A stretch of DNA of 64,000 nt from Cristatella mucedo (GCA_009760855.2 WPIO01000109.1:781001-845000), one strand, 5' to 3'. Positions 47,241 to 59,144 are shown, numbered from the stretch's first letter. Notes: a model not told the origin generated them from the sequence alone. Translations and numbers: made by a program.

Positions 47241-47970
47241 GAATTTCTTGCACGAAACCCGTGAAGCTTATGTGAACAGCTTATTTGATAGCCACTATAG
47301 GCTACATCAGTATAGAAGTCCAAAGCGAAAAATTAATTTGTTCAAAGCGCAAATGAATAATCATTACATTCGATATATCCAGCTTTTATAGCTTGCAATT
47401 CTTGAACCACTACTAGCCTCTACGGATGCAGTAATGCGGCAGGCATATGCATTCCACAGCCACCGTCTAGTACTTAAACTTAAGACCTTCCTCTGAGAAT
47501 AAAAGACTAAAAATGACTATCTTTAGTAGGTCTTAACGTCCGGTTTCTCTATCTCATCAGGCTCAAACAGAAATTAATACGGTATTTTCAGTTGCGATTT
47601 TCGTATCTGTCGTCGGAGAGATCTACTCTAGTCTTAATCTTTACGAGTAACTCACTTGCGGTATACTCGCTTCCCTGAGTAGTGGTAGTTCCGCCACGAA
47701 AGACAGCCATATTGCCACTTGACAGAAGTGCGCCATCTTGCGGCGTGACGGACTTTCTCGCTTTAAATAGTAGAGATTACCAAGAGTGACGAAGTGGTTT
47801 TCACTGCATCATCTGAACCCGAAGCTTTTCAGATGTTGAGGAAATCAGAACTTCATTCTGCTGAAGATTGATGAATTGAAGAATGAAATGATCTAAACTT
47901 GGAACGTGGTGCACACTAAACAGGGAGGTGCAACCTTGATGTCGTACCGCTGCACTAGCCTTGCGACAAC
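47240..47970. other. No feature seen
   Basis: Unique sequence without a supported exon. Confidence 0.4.
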
Positions 47971-47974
47971 GACT

Positions 47975-48740
47975 TAATAATAATAATAATAATAATGTAC
48001 TTGATAAAGCGCCCTCAGAGAACTCAATCTCTCTCTAGGCGCTTTACATTTGCTGTAAAGGGAAATGCAACTAAATGGTAAGTAAAATCATGCTTGAAAA
48101 ATAAACAAAATGAATAACATGGTTAGGGGTGACATGTACAGGGTCAGCATGCAAATGTGGTTAGTGGACAGCATGCACAGTGTCAGCACGCATAAGCACA
48201 TCAAGGACGAATCACAGGGACCCACTAAATGCTGTCCTAAATAGGTGTGTTTTTAAGTTCCTTTTAAATGTGGTCAGGTCAGGGGATGTTCTGACGCAGG
48301 TCGGGAGAGAGTTCCAGGCTTTGGGAGCATACGAAATAAATGCACGGTCTCCAAAGGATTTCAGGTTTGTACGAGTTATTTCTAGACTGTTGGATTCCAA
48401 AAAGCGGGTGGTACGATGCTTGGCCTGATGGGGGAGTATGTCGGAGAGATAGGCTGGAGCCATATAATGAAGGGATCTAAAAGTGAGCGACAAGACCTTG
48501 GAGTCAATCCGTTGCTTGACTGGTAGCCAGTGCAGGTCGGCGAGAAGTGGAGTAATGTGGCACCTGCGACGCTCACGACAGACAAGCCTAGCTGCAAAGT
48601 TTCGCACCAGCTGCAATTGCCTGATCGCACATGCTGGTAGGCCAGTAAGCAGTGAGTTGCAGAAGTCGAGACGAGATGCCACGAATGCATGGACCAACTT
48701 GGACGTGGTATCCTTATCTAAACAAGCCCGACTTAGAACG
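47975..48740 (-). mobile_element. CR1/L2-like LINE 3' fragment, RT C-terminus open
   Basis: Minus-strand frame open through RACLDKDTTSKLVHAFV, SRLDFCNSLLTGLPACAIRQ, LHWLPVKQRIDSKVLSLT and the end HLFRTAFSGSL with a stop, then 3' UTR, hairpin and an AAT tail. The same frame continues upstream of the LINE homology (48740-48817) into unrelated codons (CNGCHKWLGKMIADINVL), which marks the 5' truncation point. Confidence 0.85.
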
Positions 48741-48939
48741 TTAATATCCGCTATCATCTTTCCAAGCCACTTATGGCAGCCGTTGCATTCTACTTGATAG
48801 TCTCCGGCGTCTCGCAAGAAACATCCATAAAATCTCTTAGCTGAGCATTTTCCTCCAATGGCAATGTTTTGAAACTCAGTAGACGCATAAATAAGCTACC
48901 CCGAAAACGACCGGCAAGTCGAAATCATCCCGTTTGCAG

Positions 48940-49013
48940 CACATCCGCGTATTACCTGTGGCAAGGTAGTGACCTTACGAAGCTGGTCGACCTACAGGGG
49001 CGCCGATATCAAG
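48940..49013 (+). CDS. Region 3 gene: exon c
   Basis: Phase 2 to phase 1 exon with acceptor CCGTTTGCAG and donor CAAG|GTAACG. It reads TSAYYLWQGSDLTKLVDLQG then RRYQ. Fits exon b (phase 2) and exon d (phase 1 acceptor). Confidence 0.5.
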
Positions 49014-49019
49014 GTAACG

Positions 49020-50560
49020 AACTCATCTAGTTTCGCTCTCAGCGGACTCCTCCTGGAGACGGCGCGCAAGCATTGTGCCACGCAAGTAAAAGAAAAAGCT
49101 GCCCAAAGCCGGAAACCAGCTGCGACGAAAGGATGCCGGAGCGAGAGCCGATGACGCAGTGTCGTCTGTCGTCGCAAACGTAACCGGGACATGGCATGTG
49201 TCACTTTCGCCGCTCTACGCAACGTTGCTGAACCGGTGCTGCTCTTGCGTCGCTCGGGTCAGGGGTTATAGTTATTGCCGACCGACGACTACCCTCTCCC
49301 TACGAGCACCCATCGCCAGCACGATCGTAGAGTAGTAGAGCGAGATGCAATGCATCGACGCTGCACTCCTTAACCTAAACAGTCTTTAAAGATGCCGTCT
49401 CACAAAAAGTTAAGGCACTTGACGGGCTTCAGAGCGAATGTCGTGCATATGTAGAACAAAGGCCGCTGGAATTTGAGCTCTCAGCGCACGAGCGTATGCA
49501 CGTACACCGATCGACTAGCAGGCTGAGCTGACGCAAGTAGTTGGCAGCCTCTGTCCCGTCGCACCTAGCTTGGGCGTTGCCATGACTGTATATTGCTTGC
49601 TCGCTTCCTTCTCTACTGACTGCCCGGGCTGGACTAACGCTCATTTTTATTCTCACTCGCTACACCATGTCGTTCATCTGGAGTAATGACTTTTCATATC
49701 ATTCAACCTACATACCGCCAGTTGCTCTTGAAGCCTTGCGAGAAAGCTAACGCCTACGTAGTTGTGATAAAAAGCTTCAGTGATCATCAATTGAATGTGT
49801 TGTAGATTTTTTTAAGATTTCCGTCCATGTTTAGATTGCTAAGAGGAATACCATTCGACTTTCTTGCGTAATCCTTAGTTGTTACTACTTTTCTCCTTAT
49901 GCTTATCTTTTTTCGAATTAAGTGTAATAAGGAAATCAATATATTTAGTTCAATGAATGGCTAGGAAATTATGGATTATGCAGCGACAAAATTTACCGCA
50001 GCTTATTCACGAGCATAAATGTTTCTCGAATTCGGTTGCTATAATAAGTAAATTCCAAATAATTTAAGGGATTCCGCCGTACTCGTCAACCCTACATCAA
50101 CATTCCTCTCTGACATACTTCTAGTTAGTTCCATAAGTGAACTTCAATGTCAATGAGAATTTTGCGAACACTACTATTTAACTCTCAGAAAGGCACCCAC
50201 CCGTCTAAATAATAACATCTCGATTTGTTTTTCGTTTTCTCACAAGACTCGCTCTAGCTAGTTGACTTGCGCGAGAAATATCAAGGTAAATAGCAATAGT
50301 TTAAACAGTTTTAATTAATTTCATAGAGCCCGAAGAGGTAGCAAATCTTTGTGCTGGTAACTACCAATGAACGTCAACTGGGTTTTTTATTCTGCTGGCC
50401 GATGGCGGCCTTGCCACTCTTGACCTAGCCCAGCCGGCGGAATATTCTGAACCATTACCGCATTAAATTGATGCAAGCTTGCGGGCTTCTAATATTGGTG
50501 GAATTTACACAGTACTAGCTAGCGCAGAAATTCTACAGCCACGTGTTTTACCGCTCCGCA
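49020..50560. other. Intron, no repeat recognised
   Basis: AT-rich. A short open piece with an acceptor-like CTCTCAG at about 49041 (GLLLETARKHCATQ) could be an alternative exon with a weak donor. Confidence 0.35.
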
Positions 50561-50568
50561 GAACCCAG

Positions 50569-50703
50569 AGGTCAGACCAACAGGCAACGCTACCCACCCC
50601 ATAGCTCCGCTACAGCTAATCCATTTTTCTATTGAAGCTGATGGCGACCCCGTTGCTTCGTGGTTGCCGACTGCTGCGGGGCAGCAGTCCGTACTCATTG
50701 AAG
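50569..50703 (+). CDS. Region 3 gene: exon d
   Basis: Exon with donor GAAG|GTAAGC and acceptor GAACCCAG (phase 1), or alternatively TCCGCAG at 50561 (phase 0, adding NPE). It reads VRPTGNATHPIAPLQLIHF then SIEADGDPVASWLPTAAGQQ and SVLIE. One N-glycosylation sequon (NAT). Strand-rich, extracellular look; no family recognised. Confidence 0.55.
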
Positions 50704-51179
50704 GTAAGCGGTTGGTTGCTCAAGCGATCCTGCCCTCGGAAAACCCTTCGTGTGCATGAGCTACGTTTACATTCGTTCCAGTAGAGGATGTTCGGTGAGT
50801 CAGGTCGTGTGGTGCATGACTAGTAACGCCCAGCGCTGGCTGGCCCGAGCGGTCTCGCCGGTCTGCCCCCGGCGTGGCTGACCGCGCTGTGCCGCGGCTG
50901 TTGCGCTCATTTGCTGTATGCCTCCGCGCTCGTTTCTGTATGCACGACATGCGCGCGCGCGCTCCGCTCCGCCTAGTAGCGCACCGCCCATGTTGCAAAG
51001 TACCAGGGGCCGTCTGTTCGATCCCAGGATAATGAAAAGGTTTAGCGGGTTAGCAGCGACCGAGTACGTGCAACGCAGAGACCTGCTGAGCGAAGTCGTG
51101 CTGCGCAGTGCTTTCTGTTTCATATAGATCTGCATAGCCCGCGCGCTTTAGCATTCGAGGTCGACTCTTACCTAACAAC

Positions 51180-51360
51180 CCCTTTAGTAGCTTGCGTCGT
51201 TACGTCACCGTGGATTAGCAGCAACTGAGTACGTGCAACGCAGAGACCTGCTGAGTGAAGACATACTGTGCAGTGCTTTTTGTTTCATCTAGGTCTGCGC
51301 AGCCCGCTCGCTTTAGCGTTCTAGGTCGACTCTTACCTAACCATCCCTTTAATAAGCCTG
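51180..51360. repeat. Local duplication
   Basis: The block 'gtacgtgcaacgcagagacc' through 'ggtcgactcttacctaac' at about 51063-51195 is repeated at about 51230-51345 with few changes. Confidence 0.7.
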
Positions 51361-51835
51361 CGTCGTTACGTCACCGCCGCACAGGCCCAGCGTCGGTGCT
51401 GTGCTCACACTGACGCCAGGCTGCAGATTTTGTTTTTTGTGGCCTCCCCCCCCCCGTGGCTCTACTGAATTTTCCGCGTCTCGATAATACTTGGGCACTT
51501 TATTCGCGAGGTTTTGGGCAACTGGCTCGATGCTGTGGCTGCTGGCTGCACTTACGAGCAGAACCCGACCTCCTCCTTCTGTGCTTTGCCAAGCTGACAA
51601 GTGTCCTCTTTTCATCGTACTCTGTGGTTGCCCCTACCCCTAGCCAGAGAGCTTCGGTGTGGCTTAGCGAGAGTCGCCGTGCAGGCAGTCCCGAAGCAGG
51701 CGAGGTCAGAGCCGAAAGCTGCGATCGGTGGCAAGCCCTGCTTGCCTGAGCTTGCCGAACAGTGAGCTGCTGCAGCCGCTGCCACCGCCACCGCGATGCA
51801 ATGGAAGCCCACTTTCGGGTGGCCCCCTCCCCCAG

Positions 51836-52059
51836 TGCTGCCCAATGTGTCTCTGGATTGCCACGCCCTGATCCTTCCGGACAAAATGACTCGTTCAAGT
51901 ATCTCAGTCAACATATCAAGAGAGGAGCTGGCATATACCATGCACGCCTCTGTGAGCCCCGGGTCTGGCACTAGCACAGTCTGCCTTATGGTTGAACCTG
52001 CATTAACTCTTACCATCCGATGTGACACGTTAGCTAGTTTCATCTTGCTGCCTTGTTAG
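51836..52059 (+). CDS. Region 3 gene: exon e, possibly terminal
   Basis: Excellent acceptor (GGCCCCCTCCCCCAG), phase 1. It reads LPNVSLDCHALILPDKMTR, SSISVNISREELAYTMHAS and, if it continues, VSPGSGTSTVCLMVEPAL then a weakly hydrophobic end and a stop at 52059. A donor at 51952 (TCT|GTGAGC, phase 0) would end it earlier. Two N-glycosylation sequons (NVS, NIS). The minus strand is also open here, but has no matching splice sites. Confidence 0.5.
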
Positions 52060-52329
52060 CTGTGCATTGCTTTGCATACCTGGTCGAGGTCTGTGTTCTT
52101 TTGACCGAGCACCTGAAATCGCGGCACCAACAAGCAAAATTTTTATTGGGATGATATAGCTATGTTTGAATCCAGGTGACAGGCTCTTGTAGAGGATCGC
52201 CACGATTTCTTATGTTTTGTAACTTTTTATCTTTTCATTTTCGGACCAGAGGTCGGTTGCTTGGGTCCACTTCCGTCGAAGCTTTCGATGATCTAACTTT
52301 GCCTGTTCTGCAGTGTCATTATTTTAGCC

Positions 52330-52700
52330 GTCCTTCGTGTGCATGTGCGTGCTTACACTGTGCCTCTGATGTTACCACCAATTATTTGGTAATGCTTTCT
52401 GTATAGCATTCTGTGAACTGCTTAGAAAGATATTTATTTCTCTGAGGTTGTTATACAAATGTATTATTATTTCTATTATTAGTGTTCAACGACTTTACTG
52501 TCTCAGAACTTTGGCCAGCCTTGTCTGTCGTGAGCTTCTACAGTGGCCACATTGCTCTGTTTCTCATTAACTCTGCAGTTACGAGTTACATTCACCATCT
52601 AGCAGTGCGCCGACTTCGAAGGTTTTGCCACTCACTTTTAGGCCTCTTTGTTCTCTTGTACCAGAGCCTCCATGTGTGAGCTGCTTCCTTATCAGGTTAG
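52330..52700 (+). mobile_element. Degraded LINE remnant
   Basis: Short matches to 3' UTR and RT-end words ('tgctttctgtatagcattc' followed by 'agaaagatatttatttctc' and an ATT tail; later 'aaggttttgccactcactt'). Very diverged. Confidence 0.45.
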
Positions 52701-52994
52701 GTAGCATATTGCCTGCTCTGACTGTCAGCCACCAGTTTTGATTGATTTGGGCATAAAGAAAGAAAGAGAAGCCTGTCGTCGTGGCATCAGCTGCGGTCGG
52801 ACAGGTTTTAGCTTGGCTTCGGCCCAATGCAAACAGGTCAAGCAAATTGTCTATCACTCATCATGTCTGGTATAATGTGAGCTGTATTGCACATTGACCA
52901 AGCATTTCAAAGTCAAACTTTTAAGGATCGCCACCGGGACTGGAGCGGTCCTGCCCGCCACTAAGCTAGAGTGATGCACAGCAGTGCTTCAGGG

Positions 52995-53168
52995 AAAGGG
53001 TGAGCCGTGATGGCACACTAGGTAAGGTGGTTGCTTTAACGACCTCTGTCCCGAGGTCGTGGGTTCGATTCCTGCAGTGGGCTATTCTTTATCGCCACTG
53101 CAAGTGGTGGTGGTAGCCGTAAAGGCTCTTCTGTCGCTATGCAAAAAGAGGCTGTTTAATCAGCTTGT
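52995..53168 (+). repeat. tRNA-derived SINE, family A, near full length
   Basis: 'gggtgagccgtgatggcac', 'gtgggttcgattcctgcag', 'tatcgccactgcaagtgg' and 'atgcaaaaagaggctgtt'. Confidence 0.82.
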
Positions 53169-53842
53169 ACATTGTCCTTGCAACCACGCCCCTCACCACC
53201 ACGCCCCTTTCTACAAGACTTTCTTTGAGTAGGCTTCTTTCGGGATATTTACAATACACGAGCCGTGACAGCTGCAGCAGCTGCAACCAGAAATGCATTT
53301 GACCGGCAATAGCGGAACGATACTGAATAGTTAGGTCGCAGAGAGACAGCCATGCTATAGTAGCTGCTAGCTCAGGTGCTGAAGCTCAGACCAGTAAGGG
53401 GGCCTTCAGTAGAGCATGTCGACTGGACAGCATTTTGACGTCCATTATTTCTTATGGGCACCTAATTTCTTATGGGCTTTGGTCAGACAGCAAGCAGCCT
53501 CACAGATCTGGCCATTTGCACTCCCCCATCAATTGGCTAAGTTTGCATACCTTCTTTTCCTTGTTTTGCTGGTGCCGATGAATTTAGCTGTTTGCTTTTT
53601 CACATTCTCAACATGTGTTTCTCATGCGACTGTCGGCCTTTCATCGCTAGCTATCCGGTGTTGTGCATCTCTGCGACCCCTGGTGAACCGCTCTTAGCTT
53701 AGTCAACTAGAAGGAACAAGAAGGAGGCTTTCTTGAGTTCCAAGCTGCCACTGCCAAGCTCGGTCTATTCGTTCTCTCTCGGCAACTGCTGCGTACACCG
53801 TGCTCTTGTGCTTTGTAGACCTTTAGCAGCTCTGTCCTGCAG

Positions 53843-54084
53843 TCTCGCTCGTGGAGCACAGCAAAGAGCTCTCCGACTGCAAAGAGCTTTCTGACTGCAA
53901 AGAGCTCTCCAACTGCAAAGAGCTCTCCGACCCCGAGCGGGAGCAGATCTCAGCTGCGGCGGCGTGCCATCCTCATTCTGCTGGGCGCCGGTGTTGGCAG
54001 CACTGGCGCCTACTACGCTTCGCTCGACTCGAGCTCCCGGAGGAAGGTTGCTGTTACCGTCCAAGGGTTTTTGCGCTTCTGGAG
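53843..54084 (+). CDS. ADCK5: ADCK5 exon: N-terminal region with membrane segment
   Basis: Exon with acceptor CTGTCCTGCAG and donor GGAG|GTCAGC, phase 2 end. It starts SRSWSTAKSSPT, then has an 18-bp repeat four times (53861-53932, Ala-Lys-Ser-Ser/Phe-Pro/Leu-Thr), then RSQLRRRAILILLGAGVG and YYASLDSSSRRKVAVTVQG, FLRFWR. ADCK5 proteins have a basic, Ser-rich N-terminus, one hydrophobic segment and this '...RRRhxVhhxGhxRFxR' stretch before the kinase region. A start codon is not in this exon; the true first exon lies upstream and was not found. Mitochondrial location is known for the COQ8 relatives and assumed here. Confidence 0.7.
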
Positions 54085-55299
54085 GTCAGCTTGCCTGCTT
54101 GCCGCAGCTGCTCGCTTGTGCTAGTGAATGTAAGCGGCACCACGATCTAGAGTGTGTAGATGCTCTGTAGTCTGGAATGTTTAGTTAGACCGCAATCTAT
54201 AATGGGTAATGGTGCTTCGGCTCTAGCATGTGTATTGGGTTTAAAATCTGTAGTGTACACTGGAAGTGCTGACGAGAAGCTCTTGTGGTGATGAGCGGCA
54301 GCTCTTCTCTTGTCAGGAAACAGGTTTTCTGATGAAATAGGTTTTTCTGATGAGCATGTGAGATTTTGACTACGGTTGCCCGGCTGCTGCCTGGTTTGAT
54401 GCAAACTACTCTCGAGCCCCTCAGGGTGAGACCCTTGGGGCACTGTCTCTGGGCTAAGGCAGCATTCTGGCAGTTGGCAATAAACAATTACCTGATAACT
54501 AGCAGCAAGCGATTACAGATCACCAATTTATTTGAAAATCAAAGGCCGTAAATGCAAGAGTGTATGGCAGTGCAGAGCCTCAGCCAAAATGACTCTGACT
54601 GGCAGAATGTTTGCTAAGACTGATTGTCCTGCTTCCGAACCAGTGGACCGTGTTCAAAGACCGGCTCGTGAGACCACCGTGTCCTGAGGCTGAAGCTGGG
54701 CTTGGGGGTCCTACCTTCTTCCTGTTTTATTTCGACACCTCTCGTCGTATAAGCTGTGTGCACCACGTTCGAACAAGCGAGAGAGCTTCCGACCGTCCAT
54801 CACTCCATCGAGAGAGGTGTCGTGAGAAGTGAGCATTGATTTGCAAATTTACATAATTTGCGAATGTACGTAGTTCTGTGGGCGTAAAGCCATGGCAATG
54901 CAACTTGGCTAGTGCAGTTATTGTTTCGCTTCGTCAGTCGGTGCTCAAAGTACAGTATACGCATGGGCTGTGTCGGTATGCCTGGCAAAAACGAAGCTGC
55001 CTAGCTGTCCTATTGGTCGTTAGGTTATCGCTTTATAATCAAAACGTCTACACATGATCCACTGGTTCTTAGAGTGTCTTTCCATGAACTTTGTAGGTAT
55101 GACACAGACTGCTAGCTATGTCGGAAGTAAGAAGAAACTAGGAGGGATATGGGACCATCAGAACATTCCTTAAGACCCAGAGGCTTGTTATTGTTGCTAA
55201 GGGCTGTCACCTATAGGTTATGTACTCTCCTAAAAATTGTGTGACACATTCGTAGGGCGGCTGGTCGAAGTGCTTAAAATATAATCAATATAATGTAAT

Positions 55300-55440
55300 T
55301 CATTAGTATAGCACCCCAAGAGAACTTAATCTGTGTTCAGGCGCTTCACATATGCCTCCGGACTCGAGCCCACGACCTCAGCGAGACCTCGGTCGGGGCG
55401 AGCACCTTAACTGCTGGACCAAACCAGCTCGGCACTTGCG
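55300..55440 (-). repeat. tRNA-derived SINE, family B, with LINE-type tail
   Basis: Minus-strand head 'gccgagctggtttggtccag', A-box-like 'agcagttaaggtgctcgcc', B box 'gtgggctcgagtccgg', then 'tgaagcgcctgaacacag' and 'agttctcttggggtgctat', the LINE hairpin. Confidence 0.7.
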
Positions 55441-55554
55441 ACAGTCACACAAAACTGATTTATGTACGTGCATTAGTCAAGTATAGTAGTTTGCTCATTA
55501 CTGCGCTAGCTAAGCACTGCTTGTTCTTGATCTTAGCCTAGGGCTGAATTGCTT

Positions 55555-55695
55555 GCCCTTCACCACCCAGGTAATTGAGTTCAAGACCAGCAGTGGGCGA
55601 TCTTTTATTGCTCAATGCAAGCAGCGGTGATAGCCGCCAAGGCTATTCTGATGCTATGGGTATATAGACGAGGCTGTAAGTAAGCTAATATGGAT
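55555..55695 (+). repeat. SINE family A fragment
   Basis: 'gcagtgggcgatcttttatt', 'caatgcaagcagcggtgat' and 'tatagacgaggctgtaagt'. Confidence 0.65.
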
Positions 55696-56276
55696 ATTTT
55701 CCTCCACCATCTGGTGTTTGGCTGCCTCCTGATCAGTTAGGAGTTTGGTTTGTAGGTGTTTAGTTTGTGCATGTTTGGTTTGTATAAATGCTCGAAATCG
55801 ACAAGTCCACAGAGTTATCAAAGAACGATTCGGTCGTGCCAGTGCAACTTAGTGGGGAAGTAGCGCTGGTAAGATGCAAGTAAGATTCAGGGTGAGCTGC
55901 CACTAGTGAGCAGAGGTGTGGAGTCTTTTTTGGCTGATGCACCACAGGAGGTATCTTTAGACGATCTAATCTCGTAGATAGCATCAGAGGAAATGCTTCT
56001 TTATGTTTACCCCAGTGCATTTGGCTTTCCGTGAGAGCTGCTAAGCACCAGATCACATTAGCTCGTGGACTCCTCACTACTCAAGAGATGGTGGATAAAT
56101 CGCTAGCTTCCGGTGCTCGCCTACAAGTGCAACCTTGTCATCATATCGGCGGCTCAGATAGCTGCCTCTTACCCCCTGAAGCTGCACTCGGCATCCCCTT
56201 CGTCTAATTATATACTATGTGGGCATGTTTAACATATATATATATGTAATAGCGGTTGTTCTTTCTTTTCCGGCAG

Positions 56277-56340
56277 GTGTCTTTACATCGGCCTATCGAT
56301 ATCCATCGACTACAAATGGTCTTTGTATGGACTGGCCGAG
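56277..56340 (+). CDS. ADCK5: ADCK5 exon: pre-kinase segment
   Basis: Phase 2 to phase 0 exon with acceptor TTTTCCGGCAG and donor GAG|GTACGG. It reads CLYIGLSISIDYKWSLYGLA then E. 'SLxhGLxISxDYxW' is the recognisable ADCK family stretch just before the first conserved helix, and it continues the previous exon in frame (FLRFWR-CLYIGL). Confidence 0.75.
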
Positions 56341-56649
56341 GTACGGGCGGCACACAGCTAAGGATGAGAAGCGCTTTGCAATGGCACCGGCAATGTCGCC
56401 TCACTCGTAGAAAGCTGCCGGGCTTTACAATTAATGAAGCTGCTTCGAGACCAGCGCCTTGGCTGAGCTGAGACCGCTGCATGCTTCATCGAGTGTGTTG
56501 AGTGTGCACCCTTGCCCTGCAGTTGTAGTGCATGGTCTACTTTGACTGCTTCCAAGAGTCTGGGCCACGATTTCGTGGCTCAGACTCTTGACGTGCACAT
56601 CAAGATGCCAATACTATTCTGTACTGTGTACTGCCCTCTGTAATAAGTA

Positions 56650-56965
56650 ATAAGCTGTAGTAAATAGTTAGTGGCAGCATGCACAGTGTCAGTACTCATG
56701 ATCACACAAAGGATGAATCACTTGAACCTACTACATGCTGCCATCAGCAGGTATGTTATTAGCTTCTTTTTAAATGTCGTCAAGTCAGGAGATGTCGGGA
56801 CGCCAGTCGGATGTAAGTTCCGGGCTTTGGGGTCATGCGAACTAAAGGCACAGTCTTCAAAGGATTTGAATGGTTCGTACGAGGTATAGGGAAACTCTTT
56901 TGAGTCAGAAAGGCTGGCAGTACGCTGCCTAGCTTGGCGGGGAGTAGTTCTGATAGGTGGTCTGA
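56650..56965 (-). mobile_element. LINE 3' end, diverged
   Basis: Minus strand: LTTFKKKLITYLLMAA and FEDCAFSSHDPKARNL readings plus the 3' UTR words 'gtggcagcatgcacagtgtc'. Confidence 0.7.
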
Positions 56966-56969
56966 TTGT

Positions 56970-58270
56970 GCATTTTATAATAAACTTCTTTACCACCTGA
57001 AGGTACCCTTATTGATCAACAATAACCCGAGTAAGATGTTTATTATGCAAGACTTGACACCTATCAGGGTGAAGAGATGCAGGCTGCTGTCCCTTATTTG
57101 CTGCCAAACACCAGGCAGACGAAGGCAGCTAATCTAGTTTGTCTCATCTTTCTCGTGGGTAAAATCACGTTAGGTGCCTTCTGCTGCCAAATAGTATGAA
57201 CTTAGTTTCATCAGTTGTATTAAAACAGAATTGAAATCTGCCACTTTCCATTGGGCATGGGCAACAAGCACCTGAAGCATCAGCCAGCAGTCTTCCATAT
57301 TAAGCCCTGTCAATTTAGAGTAATCATTTTGCAGCTTGATTACAGACATCACTCTTACCAAGCCCTCTACTTACCTTGTCTTGGTTGATCTCGGTCTGCT
57401 AATGCATTTAGTCAGCGTGCGAGGCAGGTCGAAGTGTGGAAGTCCTCCTTTTGTATGCGGCCAATGCGAGGAGCCGTGGCCTTTCTCAAGCATGGCCGAC
57501 CGGGACCATGGCTTCCTTGGACATACATCGAATCAGTGGTGCATTCAAGTTCTTGACTTAGGCCACTCAATAAAATCGCTCATTTCAATTCTTTGTCCAA
57601 TCTCTACCGTTATAGCCCCAAGGCTGCTGTAGCAGCAGTATACGCTTAAACCAAGCCGTGGCCGTGTGCATTGAAGTGTGTACGAATTTTTATCGTTTGA
57701 CTGCCGCCACCAATGTGCATGCCTTGCATAGTGCTGTGCACTAGTAAAGTGCAAATCCGGCTGTGAATAGAAAGGAAACCGCTTGGTGTGTCATCTCTCT
57801 TGAAAGGACGATTTGGCCTTTTTTACTTAAGCCGTAATTACGGCATCCCTCTTAAAATGATGATTCGGCCTATTTACTTAAGCTGTAATTATGGTCGACA
57901 GGGACCGTCCAGTCGCCAGTTACCGATCCGAGCTCGGAGTCATGGCTTTCGTCTGTGCTTGCTCAACAGCAGCCAGGCACAGCAGTCAGGCGTGCCTGCC
58001 CTGGCCACGGTGTCGTCACTACTTTGCGCTTTGTTCCTGAAAATCGGCGTGCCTTCTCGATGAGGCTGATTGCTCGCTGGTTGAGCAGGGGCGGCGTGCT
58101 AACCTCTTGGTTATGATGCCGAGGCTTGTGTTCTCCTTCGTGACCGTGCTGCATTGTTTGCTTAGTCGTGGGGCGTGGCACCGGCTAGGTTTAAGCTAGC
58201 AAGCTGGCGAAGCCACGGGCCATCGCTCGCTTTTGCCTGTTCATGTGTGCGCTCTCCTACGTCTTGCCAG
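56970..58270. other. ADCK5 intron, no feature seen
   Basis: No supported exon or recognised repeat apart from a small duplication ('taagccgtaattacgg' and 'taagctgtaattatgg' near 57830 and 57877). Confidence 0.4.
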
Positions 58271-58471
58271 GAGTCGGACGAGTACGAGCAGGCCCTCAGG
58301 CCGTGTCACTTGCGAGCGGCCCAGCGCATTCTCGCTGGCTGCCTGCAGAACGGCGGCCTGTACATCAAGCTCGGGCAGGGCCTAGTGACAATGAACCACG
58401 TCCTGCCGCGCGAGTATCTCGACACGCTCGTCGTTCTGCAGGACAGGGCGCTGAGCCGTAAGCCGCACGAG
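58271..58471 (+). CDS. ADCK5: ADCK5 exon: KxGQ motif
   Basis: 67-codon phase 0 exon with acceptor CGTCTTGCCAG and donor GAG|GTACTG. It reads ESDEYEQALRPCHLRAAQRI, LAGCLQNGGLYIKLGQGLV, TMNHVLPREYLDTLVVLQD and RALSRKPHE. 'NGGLYIKLGQG' is the KxGQ signature that defines the UbiB/ADCK atypical kinases, where it closes the active site in place of normal substrate access. 'NHxLPxEYhxTLxVLxDRAL' is typical of ADCK5 (and ADCK1). Confidence 0.9.
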
Positions 58472-58991
58472 GTACTGGCGCGCATGCGCGTGCATTGGTT
58501 AATTCGGGCTGCTGTCGGTGGCCGGTGGCGATGAGAGCTGCACACGACTGTGGCTGGTCGCATTTTTTCTTGCTACCCGGTCTCTTAATCGGTCCGCCGA
58601 GCGCCACTCGTTCATTTGCCGCTGCTCAGTATGTGCGTCTGGGACTGTGTCTGTTTCTTCAGTTGTGGCCCAGTTCTGCTTCATCCAAACGCATTATTCT
58701 GTCTCTGGCTGCTTTGCCGGTTCCAGCTATCTGCTTTGTCAAATTTTGGGACAAGACTATTTGGTCTCCATATGCACCCTGTTTTTGATATGTGAAATCT
58801 TGGGACATTCATACACAATCTGCGTCTGCCGTCTTAGTTCTGACTCTTGGCTTTGTGAGAATGAGGGACTGCAATGTTTGATGGCCGTAGGTGCCAGATG
58901 TCAGCTACTGTTGGTTTTTGTTCGTCGTAGTGGTATATCTCGTGGGATCAAGTCGGTTGCTTATATAGTCATCGTATGCATTACTTTTCAG

Positions 58992-59132
58992 GTTGAGCAG
59001 CTGTTTATGGAAGATTTCGGCCGGCCACCTCAAGAGGTTTTTCGTGAGTTCGAACCTGAAGCAATTGCAGCCGCAAGCCTTGCACAGGTGCATCGTGCCG
59101 TGACACACAACGGAGACCGTGTGGCGGTCAAG
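58992..59132 (+). CDS. ADCK5: ADCK5 exon: Ala-rich loop and VAVK lysine
   Basis: 47-codon phase 0 exon with acceptor TTACTTTTCAG and donor AAG|GTAACA. It reads [39 protein letters not shown] and NGDRVAVK. 'AAASLAQVH' is the Ala-rich replacement of the Gly-rich loop in this family, and VAVK carries the conserved beta-3 lysine. Both are intact, so the gene looks functional. Confidence 0.9.
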
Positions 59133-59144
59133 GTAACAGTTTTG

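Larger units (their letters stand above)
54085..56276. other. ADCK5 intron with SINEs
   Basis: No exon seen. Holds SINE copies at 55300-55440 (-) and 55555-55695 (+). Confidence 0.5.

Noticed and set aside
51612-52043. 143-codon minus-strand frame
   Set aside because: The + strand here has a much better acceptor and a phase match with exon d; the minus frame has neither.
36565-53168. True tRNA genes
   Set aside because: A- and B-box-like words occur in many diverged copies joined to the same unrelated body, and no clean cloverleaf was seen. They are SINEs.
53416-53697. Hydrophobic + strand frame
   Set aside because: No splice sites or phase link; Phe/Leu-rich reading of T-rich intron.
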